Origin: Liriodendron chinense
Lineage: Eukaryota; Streptophyta; Magnoliopsida; Magnoliales; Magnoliaceae
Assembly: GCA_003013855.2 (NCBI GenBank)
Contig: ML058342.1
Location: 1,239,120-1,303,119 of the forward strand
DNA: 64,000 bases
Direction: 5' to 3'
Shown piece after piece: positions 44,794-56,489 of the stretch (the first letter of the stretch is position 1; every line of letters starts with the position of its first letter). A model generated the notes under the pieces. That model was not told the origin of the DNA. It was given only the letters and a program-made list of their open reading frames with translations, and did not search any database. The translations under genes and the position numbers were made by a program.

Positions 44794-46222
44794 CCAAACA
44801 ATCTGTCATATGTAAGTTCTATGTATAGGATTCACTCAATGTAGGCTGAGATGAGCATGCTCAATTGCATAGGTCATTCCCCTTTTCAAAAGGTCTAGTT
44901 CACAATCATAACCATCCTCAAGTCCTGTCACAAGACAAGGCTAGATCAGGATTTGAACTGGATTCAAATCACATGCGCAGTCCATACATATTCCAGAAAA
45001 ACAGAAAAATAGAACTTTGGTAGGAAGTTCCTTTATGAAGATCATAGTACTAGAGCGCACTCCGATTCCTCGGATCATACAGGTCTAAACTGTTACAAAC
45101 GAATTAAGAAGTTAAGTAATTATCCCAAACATCCATGAGTCATCACAAGACTAAGAAAAATTACTCAAAAACTTGTATAAACTTCAAACCATAGTTCATA
45201 ATCATGAATTCCATACTTAAAACCAACAAAACGAATTAAACAATCTAAGAAAACTATAAGGTTCACCTCTTAGCTCTAGCTAAGAGATTAGCTAATGAAA
45301 AGCATATTAAAAATAAAACTAGAACTAAGAAAAGGAAGAAAAACTAGCTGGAGGAGGCTAGGAAGCCTCCTATGACTTGAACTCCTTGCTCCCCACGTCC
45401 TTGGTTGCCCTGGAATAGAAGAGAGCACCCCCTTTTATAGTGCAGCAATAGTACAGCAACATAGCAGAATTTGTTTCGCTTGGTACGGCTTAACCAATGG
45501 TCGGATTGCCTTCAAAATTGATTTGTAGCTTCATTGTAATGTGATCTACCTCATAGATGATTTAGATTTCCAAGATTGTCCTCTGAATGGGCCCACCAAT
45601 CACATCACCGACCGCCTCTCAAAATCGCGCACTTCGGGTACCTTCAGAACCAGTCATCTTGCTTCCAACGCTCCGGAGTGTACAGACGTCGGATTGATCC
45701 CAAATTTGGAACATTAGTAGAAAACTTTCTCCTCTACATGATAGACGGATTAGATTGTCTAAAACAATCTCAGAATGTGGTCCGAAAGTTAGAACAATTA
45801 GGGCTTTTATAAACTCTGCGTAGTTGGATCTTTCTGGATGGTCCATCTTTCTTCAACCGGTACGATCAAACCACACATCCTTTTGATCTGAAACTTTTGT
45901 GGTTATTCATATATGGATGTGGTCTAAAATATGGTCAAAGTAGATTCTTTATATCATCAATGATGGGCCACCTGGACCGGCCCAGAGTGGAACAGCGAAA
46001 TCTGGAACTTTCTGGACAGTTTGTATTGTTTTGGCCACCATGATCAATCCGTAGCTCCGATCGACACGAAACCACTTGGGTTAGTTCGGCGTCGAGCTTC
46101 TCTTCGACGTGAATGTATTGGATTTCCAAATATCATTAAGATGGCTTCAGAAAAGTGGTCCAAAAAGTCAGAAACGGGAATGGCCTGCTGTATGCAATCT
46201 GGAGTCTGAAACTTGCATGGCC

Positions 46223-46358
46223 GACCGGTCACGACCGGTCGGACAGGGCTGGCCGACCGGTCATGACCGGTCGGACAAGGCTGACCTTGCTCCAGGGAGT
46301 GCATCCGACCGGTCATGACCGGTCGGGCCTTCTTGGCAGACCGGTCTTGACCGGTCGG
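46223..46358 (-). repeat. GACCGGTC array in the 2102-bp LTR (5' copy)
   Basis: Four units of GACCGGTC-NN-GACCGGTC centred near 46231.5, 46263.5, 46314.5 and 46347.5. It matches the 3' LTR copy unit by unit, with the mutated half-site of that copy intact here. Confidence 0.95.
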
Positions 46359-46612
46359 ACCCAGTTTTGCTTGTTTTTCTTCTTTCTTTTCTTCTCTCCT
46401 TCCTCTCTCTTTACTTTCTTCTTTCTTTGGTCCACCTTGGGCCTTCATCAAAGGCTCCAAATGGCCCCTTTTTGGTCTCTAATTGAGTGAAGTCCGCTCT
46501 CATCCCTACAATCACAAAACATGTATTTGATTAGTCTTTAAATCATGAAAATCTTGTATAATGAGTGATGAATTGGGGTTAGAATATGCACAATTAAGAG
46601 CTCAGCACCCTC

Positions 46613-47476
46613 TACCAGATTATCTAAGAGGGGATCCCAACCGCTATCCCTTCTAGGAGAAGGAGGAGTTCCCAACCCCTCACCTCATGCTACATTCTAT
46701 GAGGGTGTTGTGGAATTTTGCTACCCTTTGGCTTTTTAATCTCAACATGGTTAGTGAGGGTAGCTAGTTTTGCTTTTATTGGAAAATCTGAGGATTTCAG
46801 CCTCATTTCTTTGTGTATGGGCAAATCAGAGGATTCCAGCCTCATTCGCCCAGATTTTGATGATTTAGCCTTGCCTTTAATTAATACATTTGTTTGCTAG
46901 ATTGTCATCCTGCTTAGATTAGCAAATCATCTTGAATTTTATGCTTCATTATATGCTAATCTTTGCTTTATATTGGTCTTGATATACCAATAGGGGAGGA
47001 TGGTTGATTGGGCTATAAGCCCTTTGTGCTTTTATTGCAAACGTATATCCTTGACCAATGTTGCATGATTAACCTTGCTTAGTTAGCTATATCTTCCTGT
47101 TAATCATGTTTGTTAGCATGCTCCATGTATTTATGATTCATGCACCCTATACTCTCCTTGCTAGCATGTGCTTATAGTCATAATTGCGACATTCTATCTT
47201 CTCTTCCCTTAGCCTTATTGATATATCATTAAGGGGGAGAGAATAGTTTGTCAATTGCTAACAAAAAGGGGGAGAAAGATCAAATCCCACCAAAACTAGT
47301 TTGCTTTGTTTTGTGATGCAGGGATTGCCAGGTTGTGGGGGAGCAAACTGAAGAGGAGCTGCTTAGTTTGTCATGTCAAGAGTCCTGTATTTAATTCATT
47401 ATCATTGTAATATCTTGATCATGTAATTTGTTTTGGTAGGTTAAGTTTTTTGTAAGTAATTGACAAAGGGGGAGAT
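46613..47476 (+). other. 3' internal region of the gag-only SIRE element, with polypurine tract
   Basis: Between the nested element and the 3' LTR there is no pol sequence. Open stretches are short and unrelated to known domains. Purine tracts AAGGGGGAGAGAATAG (about 47232) and AAAAGGGGGAGAAAG (about 47264) precede the final tract ACAAAGGGGGAGAT at 47463-47476. Repeated GGGGGAGA tracts are typical of SIRE elements. Confidence 0.8.
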
Positions 47477-49423
47477 TGTTAGTGCACTTTTCCGTGGCAT
47501 ACTAGTGCACCTTATTTTTCAATCACTTACGTTAGTGAGTCTAGTGTCAGTTGAGCCAAATGAAGACGAAGACCGAAGACTCAAGACGGACCGGCTGCAT
47601 CAAGGAAAGAAGACTCAGATAAAAGTGATGCCTTGGTGCCTTAACCTTGACCAAAACCCATCCCCTGTGTACTCTTGATGACCTTGACCATATTTAGAAC
47701 CATTTTGTCATCATAGTGTGGCCCTAGGTGTCCCAAAAGAACACCCACACCTTGGCCAATATGGCTGTGCTGAAGAATGCATGGGATTGCAAAGTGCAGG
47801 GCTGAACCCAGGCCTGTCCGACCGGTTTAGACCGGTCGGCCAGACCAAACAGCAAGTGTTGTGTGTGCAGACTAGTGGACCAACCGGTCATGACCGGTCG
47901 GCCTTCACAAATGAAGAGGATCAGCAGGCATTGCCGACCGGTCATGACCGGTCGGCCTGGGAAATCTTCAGCCATCCAGCAAAGAGGTTCGACCGGTCAT
48001 AACCGGTCGGCCTGATGCATTAGGCCTGTCCAGCAAGGGGGTCCGACCGGTCATGACCGGTCGGCCAGTATGTTTGGCCTGTTCATTCAGCAAAGGGGTC
48101 CGACCGGTCATGACCGGTCGGGACAGGTCGGCTTGTAGCCGTTTTATGCCCGTTTTCTGACCGTTGGGGCTCTCTTTTCCTACATATAGAGCTCCGTATT
48201 TGGGCATTGAAAGAGGGATTTTTGAGGGAGAAAAGCCACCATTGAAGGAGAACTTTTGAGGCTCATTCCTTGACCTATGCAAGGCATCTTCCTTGTGCTT
48301 TAACACAAGATTAGAGCATTCCAAGCTCATGAAGAAGATGACCTTCATCCCCTCTTGATCTCTAGAGTTAGGAAGCTTCTTGATTGGCAAATCCTTGTCC
48401 TAAACTCGAAGATGAGATCGTTGTAGGTAAGAGACTCTAGGCAACCCATTCCCACTAAGTTGTAGAGCTCTTAAACCTATCCTCCTAGCACCTTGGGCAT
48501 TTCAAGGCATCGCATGCAAGGTGTTTGATCGAATGTGGCTGAGGCATTGGCGACGCAACGGCAACATGATCGTGGGAGCAAGGGAGGCTGATTGAAGCAC
48601 GGGAGAGCGGAGATCAAGCAACCCAATTCGGCGCTAAACAAGGGGCTCATCCGACAAGTAGGTTATCTTATTTGAGAGTCCATTTTAGAGTTTGTTTTTC
48701 GAACTCGACCTAGGTATGTTAGTCGTTCCTTGGCCCGTCAGCCGGACCTAAACTAGTCTCCAAGGGGGAGCCTCCGACACGGGAGTAAACGTGCGATTAG
48801 GTTGAGAGTTAGCCTATGTCTAAAACTCCGGATACGGTTGAGAGGTGAACCGTCAAAACCTCCGTGTAAAGGTTGAGAGGTGAACCTCATTTAAAACCTC
48901 CGATAGTGAATGCCGGTGTGCTCAAAGGGGTTGAGTACTTAAACCGGGAGTGGAGTAGACACGTAGTCGAACCACTATACATCCTTGTATTTGTGATTGT
49001 TCTTGAGCACATTCATATCTTCACATTGTTAGTTTAATTGCTTAATTATGCATGTTTGATAGGAATGTATGCTAGGCACTTTTTAGACATCCCCACACAA
49101 GATGTACCTTCACTACTTGTGTAGACTTGAGCTCATTGATCCACTCTCATAAGTCTATACAAGATGCATAGGTTAGAAGCTTAATTCGTTCAATCATTTA
49201 TTTACCTATGCATGCTTAGACTAGGATTGTTTAGTGTTTATCTTTTGCTAGTCTTGTGATTGGACCCACCTAGGCTTGGAAGCCGAGGTGTTCTTGCTTA
49301 CATAGCTTATTTTGTTGCATTGTGAAAATAGGCGAAAAGAATTTCAAAGGTCCTATTCACCCCCCCTCTAGGTCCATAGACATATCTCCAAGTGTCTCTA
49401 CAAGCGGTAAAACCGCACTTTCA
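47477..49423 (+). repeat. 3' LTR of gag-only SIRE element (1947 bp)
   Basis: The LTR starts TGTTAGTGCACTTTTCCGTG and ends ACCGCACTTTCA, followed by AGTCA. It is nearly identical to the 5' LTR, with substitutions scattered along the length. Confidence 0.93.
47820..48121 (+). repeat. GACCGGTC array in SIRE 3' LTR
   Basis: Six units at the same offsets as in the 5' LTR; one half-site has changed to AACCGGTC. Confidence 0.95.
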
Positions 49424-50561
49424 AGTCAAAGGATCAAAACTCCATCTCTTGACTACATAATTTGAAAACATTAAGATGGAAGAGCATGAGACATATATGG
49501 AGTTTTATACAAAGCTAAGTGATATCACCAACTCTATGTGGGGGTTGGGTGAGAGAGTTCCTGACCCATGTATTTGTAGGAAAATCTTAAAATCCCTACC
49601 GAAACGTTTCTCGTCAAAAGTTACAACAATTGAGGAATGTAGAGACATATATACTATGAAAGTTGAAGAACTCTTAGGATCTCTACAGGCCCACGAACTT
49701 CACTTTAAGAATCCCTTAAATAAAAAACAAACAATTCTGAAAACCTCACATAAAAAGCAAGAATATGAAGCAGACAGTGATGAAGAAATTGATATGGATG
49801 AAATGACTCTTATGGCTAAGAAGTTTAGAAAATTCTTCAAAAGAAAGGGAAGGAAACCCTTTAAGAATGACAAATATTTTGATATAAAGTGCCACATAAG
49901 AAAATCCTCAAACAAATCGAAAGAGCCCCAGTGTTACAATTGTCGGCGATATGATCACATTGCCTCTGAATGTCAAGCCCCGATGAAAGATAAAACAAAA
50001 AAAGAAAGTAATGGTGACCACATGGGATGACACTGAGGATTCAGACTCCAACTTTAATGAATCCCATAGTGATGGAGATAAATAATCACTAAAAATTCTT
50101 ATGGCCTCCATCACTCCTATTTCCCTAGAAAATGAAGATAAGGGAGACAATGAGGACCATGATTCATTCGATAATGAAGATGAAACCTCCTATAGTGAAA
50201 GTGAGGAGAATGATGAAATAATGAAGGCCTCCAAGAAGCATATGACTAGCTTTATACAAAAAGCATGAAACTTACAAAGAAGCTTGGTCAAATGAAGGCT
50301 AAAAATGTTGATATGACAAAAAGCATTGGAGACCTAAAAATTGAAAATCAAAATTTAAAATAAGAAAAAATCAAGTTGCAAGAACATCAAGATGAGCTTA
50401 ACAATTATATGGATAAATGAGGAGTAAATGATACTAACTTGCGAGCTAAACTCAAGGAAGGTCATGATGAAAATGACTAACTAGAAAAAGAACTTAAGAA
50501 AGCTTATGGTAAAAGTGAAAGTCTTGAAAAAGAACTTAAGGAGTCTAAATCGGTTAACCAC
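49424..50561 (+). pseudogene. Old SIRE gag, part 2, with coiled-coil tail
   Basis: This continues the gag interrupted at 14590. MEEHETYMEFYTKLSDITNSMWGLG (in part) aligns with residues after 140 of the gag at 16610. LPKRFSSKVTTIEECRD and a CCHC knuckle CYNCRRYDHIASEC follow, and the open part ends at 50030. Past it the reading continues in a shifted frame as an acidic segment. A Lys/Glu/Leu-rich coiled coil then runs to 50561 (KLTKKLGQMKAKNVDM, then LEKELKKAYGKSESLEKEL). Several TAA/TGA stops occur after 50080. It is cut by the LTR of Athila C. Confidence 0.85.
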
Positions 50562-52040
50562 TATTGAGCTCTGAATTATGCATATTCGAACCCCAATTCA
50601 TCAGTCATTATGCATGCTTTTCTATGTTTAAAAGACCTATTTGATACATGATTTGTATCTGTAGGAATGAGAGAGATACTTCACCAATATGATGTCCAAA
50701 GACACCTCTTTATACATGTTTAAGACCATTAAAGAAGAGCTAAGAAAGGGAGAGAAAAAGCAAGGAGAGAAGAGGAAGAAGAAAGAAAGAAAAAACAGTA
50801 AAAAGGAGGTCCGACTGTTCATGACCGGTTGGCCAAATGGGCCAGACCAGTCGGCCACCCTACTGCCCTTCATCTGTGCTTGCTGGACCACCTTCTGGTC
50901 GGTCCGACCGGTTGGCCACTTATAGATTAAAAAATCTCTATTTTTAGAAGTCCGAAAAATCCCGCGCAATTGCGATCTCTTACTAAAATCTGGAACTTTC
51001 TAAGGTGGTGGAACTTCAAAGCTATAAAAGGACACCTAGGGGTTCATTTAAAAACATCTTAGAAGAGATCTAAGTTCATGGGAGGTGGAGGGGATCGTTG
51101 TGGAGCGTCTACAACTCCTCCGAATGCAGTTTTTTTAGTTTTTAGTAGTTTTTCTTTTGAGTTTTAGTTCAACTTCATAATGGTTGGCTAAACCTCTTAG
51201 AGGTGAATCTTATAGTTATTTACAATGCTTTATTTGATTTAATACAAGTGCTTTTGGATTTAATGAAGAACACTTCTAGTTCTAGTTTGAAATAAAGTTG
51301 ATAAATTTAGTCAAATCTTCTATCTCTTGTGATTATGCTTACGTGAGATGTTTTGATTTACTGATATTGATCAATGGGGTGTTATTGATAGGATTTTGGG
51401 TTGTACAGATCTTAGATCCATCATGATATGTTGGATGTTAGGCGATCTTACAAACCAAGTTTCCTAAGTTCTTATCTAAAACTAAACTAGAAGAGGTTCT
51501 TATCCTTTTATTTTATCTGAGGTGGATGTTTTATATGTTGATATTGGTTTAATTGAAGTTCAATTCATGATTGTAAATCAAGTCTAGTGACAAGACTTGA
51601 GGAAGAAATATGAATGTGATCTTACTTATTTTGTGAAGAATTGGGCTGTGTGATTGGATACGCCTAATGCCTTAGTTTTTATGAGAAAACCATATCAGTA
51701 GATGATCCATCCATATTAGATAAATTATGACAATTTAAGTGCTTCATATTCCGATTGGATAAGGATAGAACTCCGATTCCAATTAACTTATTAGCTTGAA
51801 TGATTGAATTGATATTGTGAATGATTATAAGTGGATCTTTGGCGCTCTTGTGTTTAATTTCCTGATTTAGTTTAAAAAGTAGATAGTTTTATGTTCTTAA
51901 GTCCATCATTTAATATAATTCTGAATTTAGGCCATCTTAGTTACATAGTTTAGAATTGTTACGATAATATTTGAGGACGATCTCGATCTCACGATCGAAT
52001 TATTACTACATCGCAGCCTTACACTTGAGGTGAGCGAACA
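50562..52040 (+). repeat. 5' LTR of Athila C (1479 bp)
   Basis: The LTR starts TATTGAGCTCTGAATTATGC (TG changed to TA) and ends GGTGAGCGAACA. TATA box GCTATAAAAGG is at about 51020-51030. The R/U5 end has the TTATTACTACATCGCAGCC block. Confidence 0.85.
50813..50917 (+). repeat. Degenerate GACCGGTC array in Athila C LTR
   Basis: About three units remain, mostly with one half-site altered (GACTGTTC, GACCAGTC, GACCGGTT). Confidence 0.75.
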
Positions 52041-52046
52041 AGTTTT

Positions 52047-52064
52047 TGGCGCCGTTGCAGGGGA
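52047..52064 (+). promoter_or_regulatory. Primer-binding site of Athila C
   Basis: TGGCGCCGTTGCAGGGGA begins 6 bp after the LTR; one base differs from the consensus Athila site seen at 33549-33566. Confidence 0.85.
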
Positions 52065-52412
52065 TTAGGTTAATGGTTCTAAATTTTGTAGTTAGGGTTA
52101 GTCAGGTTAGATAGGTTAGGATATGATTTATTGTTCTAGTATGGGTTTCTCAGAATTTTTCTATTACTAACAGATTTTGTTTGTTCGTTTTGTTGGATTT
52201 TCTTCACTAACTTAGTTCTTCCATCCGTTAACACTGTTTTAACTTAGACCTCTTTATTTCTTAGTTCTTATTTTTGTTTTCAGATTTTTAGGATTTAGAT
52301 TTTAGGTTTAGTTTTAGCTTTTGTGTGGTTTATGCCCCATTGGAAGCATGATCATACATCGTGACTTCTAAGTGAGGGAGGTTTAGTTGGATGTTTAATT
52401 AATCATAGACAA

Positions 52413-53237
52413 GTGAGAAAACATCTAAGAAATCCTAAATCATCTGAAATCATGACTGCGAATGAACCACACAATGTTGAAAATATTGAGCATGATGCAC
52501 CACCAACTAGGATGGAATATAATGAGATGAGGAATGCTATGTTCCTCCTGTTAAAACAATGCGAGATTATTTACAACCGGAGAGAACAACCACGTCTTCC
52601 TGTATTATCTTTCCACTCAATGCAGGAAACGTGGACCTTAAACTGGGAATTATCAAATTACTTCCAAAATTTCATGGACTTGATTCTGAAAGTCCATATG
52701 CACATCTGAGTGGATTTGAGGAGATTGACAACACCTTTCAATTTAATGATGTCTCCCAAAATATAATCAAACTGAAATTGTTTTCTTTCTCTTTAAAGGA
52801 CAAAGCGAAATCATGGCTTCAATCTTTTAAACGTAAAAGCATTGGGACATGGGCTAAGATGACACACGAGTTCCTTAAAAAATACTTCCCGGTTCATAAA
52901 GCCAATGCACTAAGGCGGACCATTATGAACTTCTCCTAAAAAGGAGATGAGACACTTTCTCAATGTTGGGAGAGGTTAAAAGATCTTTTATTAGAATGCC
53001 CACACATGGTTATGAAAAGTGGCGCTTGATTGACTTCTTCCATGATGGATTGAGTTTAAATATGCGCCAATTTGTCCAAATGATGTGTAATGGTGAATTT
53101 TTTAACAAAGAACCTAATGATGCTTTGGATTACTTTGATTGTTAGCTGAGAATGCCCAATCTTGGGACATCTCTACCCCGACTATTAATCCCAAGTCAGC
53201 CCCAAGAGAGAAAGGAGTACTTGTATTAAATTGGGAG
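52413..53237 (+). pseudogene. Athila C gag (broken)
   Basis: Decayed gag in three frames. The N-terminal part from 52413 reads MRKHLRNPKSSEIMTANEPH. After a frameshift near 52555 it reads TMRDYLQPERTTTSSCIIFP and KLLPKFHGLDSESPYAHL (Athila gag hallmark). SFSLKDKAKSWLQSF of the retrotransposon gag domain follows. A TAA at 52937-52939 and another frameshift precede MRQFVQMMCNGEFFNKEP. The Ogre-like LTR cuts it at 53237, before the zinc knuckle. The 370 bp between primer-binding site and gag are noncoding. Confidence 0.82.
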
Positions 53238-54596
53238 TGTAGACACCCCACCTTCGGCTACAAGCCTGGTTGAGATAGTTGAATAAGTGGAGGTCCATAC
53301 CCCTAAACCCCATGTCCAAACCTAGCCAAACTCACCTTTGTAAGCCCCAATCCATAGCCCAACTCAAGCCTGAACCTAATCAACTCACTTCTAAACATTA
53401 GCTTGAAAAACCCCCCATAAGAAAAACTAGTAAAAAAATCCCAAAAAAGTTAAACTTGGTGAGTTAACCCGCTGAGTTAAATCACCGAGTCAACTCACCG
53501 AGTTAGTCCAGCCCCTACACCTAGTTGATTCACCTTGTTAGTCCATCTTTCAAAACCAGTCAACTCACCTAGTTCCGAGCCGCAGCTTCGGAGCAACTCC
53601 GAACCTCGGACTTGTAGCTTTTTGCTTCAAGTTCGGGGGCCGTACGCTTCGAAGCTGGAGTAGAGTATTTACGGGAACTGCCACCCTCGACAGCTATAAA
53701 TACCCCCGTTCCCTCTCATTCACAACATCCCTCAACATCTCAGAAAACCCGTTGATTTCGAGTCCATCTCTACTTCCCTTAGCCTATTCCTCCACCAAGG
53801 AGAGCCCAAGTGAGAAGAGCCTAGATCTGGTCTAGCCCAGCCTGACCCTGGTTCAAGCCTCTCAAGCTACCTAAGTCCCGATTTTAGCTGCTCGAAGCAA
53901 ATTCTTGTGATACCTTTGTCCATCCAACTACCATTATATCAGCATCATCTCATTCACATATAGCATAAGTGCAACATTTCTTATTCTTCCAACCCCCCTG
54001 CTCATCGTTGCACTACAAATACTTAATCAGATCTTAGTGTATGCTCTGACGTTTGCTGGTTTGCCCGAAATTCATTCATCAAAAACTTTAATCGATCAAA
54101 CACACAGCATGCATCTCGCATAAAGCACCTGTCAGTTTGAGCGTATGCTCTAGGCTTGCCTATTAATGAAAACCTGCCCATCAGAAACTCTTACTATTCA
54201 GACCCATATTCATCATCATACCATTCATGAGAATGTACGAGGATTAAATTAGACTTGTTAGTGCACTTTTTCGTGGCATACTAGTGCACCTTGTTTATCA
54301 ATCACTTAGGTCAGTGAGTCTAGTGTCGGTTGAGCTTGATGAAGACGAAGACCGAAGACTCAAGTGGCCCTGCTCCATCAAGGAAGAAGAAACAGGTAAA
54401 AGTGATGCCTTAATGTGCCTTAACCTTGTCCAAAACCTAACCCTTTACCTCTTTGATGACCTTGACCATCTTAGGAATACTCTTAGTCATCATAGATTGG
54501 CCCTAGGTGTCCCAAAAGTGCACCCAAACCTTGGCCAAAGTGAGAGGGTTGAGAAAGGAGTGGGTCAGCATCATCAGGCTGAACCCAGGTCTGACC

Positions 54597-54812
54597 GACC
54601 GGTCAAGACCGGTCGGATGGACTGGACAGACCGGTTAAGACCGGTCGGATTGGGTCCCCAACTGGACAGCATCCTGCTGTGTCAACAGGCCATTGGGCCG
54701 ACTGGTCAGGCAGACTCCTCAGTAGTGACAGCAAGCTTCTGTCCTCTTTTTTACTATGGTCGACCGGTCAAGACCGGTTATGGACCCCTGGCCAATCGGT
54801 CACGACCGGTCA
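54597..54812 (+). repeat. GACCGGTC array in the SIRE solo LTR
   Basis: Roughly five units, of which three keep both half-sites (GACCGGTC-AA-GACCGGTC forms). Others carry GACTGGTC or CAATCGGTC. Confidence 0.9.
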
Positions 54813-56489
54813 GCACTAGCTATTTTTTGCCCATTTTGAATCTGTTGCACACTTTTCTATAAAAGGGCTTGGCTCATATTGAGGGGTAAAAAGAGGAATT
54901 TCGAGAGGAGTGAAGCCACCATTGTTGGAGACCATTTGAGGCTCATTCCCAATCTATGCAAGGCATCTTCCTTGTGCTTTAACACAAGATTGGAGCATTT
55001 CAAGCTCATGAAGAAGATGGCCTTCATCCCCTCTTGATCTCTAGACTTTGGAACCTTCTTGATTGGCATATCCTTGTCCAAAACTCTAAGATGAGATCGT
55101 TGTAGGAACCTCTAGGCAACCCATTCCCATTAGCTGTAGAGTTCTCAAACCTACCCTCCTATCACCTTAGACATCTCAAAGGCATCACATGCAAGGTGTT
55201 TGATTAAGTGTGGCTAAGGCATTAGCGACGCAACGGTAACACGATCGTGGGAGCAAGGGAAGCTGATTGAAGCACGGGAGAGTGGAGATCAAGCAACCCA
55301 AACCGACGCTGAATAAGGGGCTCATCCGACAAGTAAGGTTGTCTTTATTGAGAGTCTATTTAGAGTTTGTTTGTCAAACTCAAATTAGGGACGTTAGCCG
55401 TTCCTTGGCCCGTTAGCCGGGCCTAAACTAAGTCTTCAAGGGGGAGCCTCCGACACGGGAGTGAACGTGCGTCGGGTTGAGAGTTAACCTATGTCCAAAA
55501 CTCCGTTCGGGTTGAGAGTTAGCCCTTTGTTCAAAACTCTGGTTTGAGAGGTGAACCGATAAAACCTCTGTGTAAAGGTTGAGAGGTGAACCTCATTTAA
55601 AACCTCAGATAGTGAATGCCAGTGTGCTCAAAGGAGTTGAGTACTTGAACCGGGAGTGGAGTAGACCCAAAGTTGAACCACTATACATGCTTATGTTTGT
55701 GATTGTATTGAGCACATTGATATCTTAGCATTAGATGTTTAATTGTTTATTATGAATGCTTGATAGGAATGTATGCTAGGCACTAGTTTGGCACATCCAC
55801 ACACAAGATGTACTTTCACTAGGTGTGTAGACTTGAGCTCATTGATCCATTCTCATAAGTCTACGTAGGTTGCATAGGTTAGGAGCTTGATTAGTTAAAT
55901 CATTTATTTTCCTATGCATGTTAGATGATAAGTACCTAATATTGTATAATTAACTTGGTTGTTAAGAGCATTATCATTGTTTTTCCGGTTAATTATCCCT
56001 CATTAGGCGATTTTTCAATGTTCAGGTGATCAGGAGAAGTTGGACAAGATCTGAGCCAATCAGCACGTCTTAGAGCCTCAAAGTGATCAAGATCAAGTGT
56101 GAAGTGGTCCTGCAAGAAATCGGGCTGTAAAGATCGAAGATTGGACCAACTGTGCATTAATGCGGGCCACACTTTCATAAGCATCAGATCAATGGTCTTG
56201 ATGGTCCGGCACTGTGGAACCATCTCCATCTCAAACGTGCAGCAGACCATTAAATCCCAGCCATCATCTCTAGATCGTCCAACAAGTGGACCCATCTTCA
56301 AGGTTGGCCGTCCAGCATGTGTGCCACTCCAAGCACGTCATCCATCAAATGGGCCCTCCATCCAGCTAGGTGGACCCATTCATCAACGGTCAGCAGGCAT
56401 CAGGTCCATCCATCCATCTTTCCATATTCATCAAGCAGGTGGACCACACATCCAGCCCATCAACGCATCAGATGGATCACGCCTCCAAG

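Larger units (their letters stand above)
17664..46607 (-). mobile_element. Non-autonomous Athila-like element with 2102-bp LTRs, TSD CCCTC, carrying Tat1 and Tat2
   Basis: The element is bounded by CCCTC at 17659-17663 and 46608-46612. Read on the minus strand: 5' LTR (46607 down to 33573, split by Tat2), primer-binding site, ORF A, ORF B, 3' noncoding region (split by Tat1), polypurine tract, and 3' LTR (19765-17664). Without the two Tat insertions it is about 7.2 kb, with 2102 bp per LTR and only about 3.0 kb internal. There is no RT, RNase H, integrase or protease. LTR ends, primer-binding site and 3' region match Athila A, so an Athila is the likely helper. Confidence 0.9.
33573..46607 (-). 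repeat. 5' LTR of the non-autonomous element, split by Tat2
   Basis: Two segments, 33573-33865 (293 bp) and 44799-46607 (1809 bp), add up to 2102 bp, the same as the 3' LTR. The outer end reads GAGCTCAGCA, so the terminal TGTT has become TGCT. The minus-strand TATA box lies near 45434-45443. The GACCGGTC array is at 46223-46358. Confidence 0.92.
14591..49423 (+). mobile_element. Gag-only SIRE-type copia element (TR-GAG-like), TSD AGTCA
   Basis: The element is bounded by AGTCA at 14586-14590 and 49424-49428. Two near-identical LTRs of 1946 and 1947 bp flank an internal region that is only about 1.99 kb once the nested insertion 17664-46612 is removed. The internal region holds a primer-binding site, one gag gene and a polypurine tract. 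There is no protease, integrase, reverse transcriptase or RNase H, so it must rely on proteins from a full-length SIRE. Reconstructed length is about 5.9 kb. Confidence 0.9.
11826..50561 (+). mobile_element. Old SIRE-type Ty1/copia element, split by nested insertions
   Basis: The parts that belong to it are a 5'-truncated LTR (about 11826-11941 and 13512-14148), a primer-binding site at 14151, gag part 1 (14224-14590), and gag part 2 with a coiled-coil tail (49424-50561). Athila C then interrupts it. Gag reads continuously across the 14591-49423 insertion once one copy of AGTCA is removed. All coding parts carry stops. No pol is present in the window. Confidence 0.8.

Noticed and set aside
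46613..47476. Remains of copia pol in the gag-only SIRE element
   Set aside because: No integrase, RT or RNase H motif is found in any frame. Only purine tracts and short ORFs are present.
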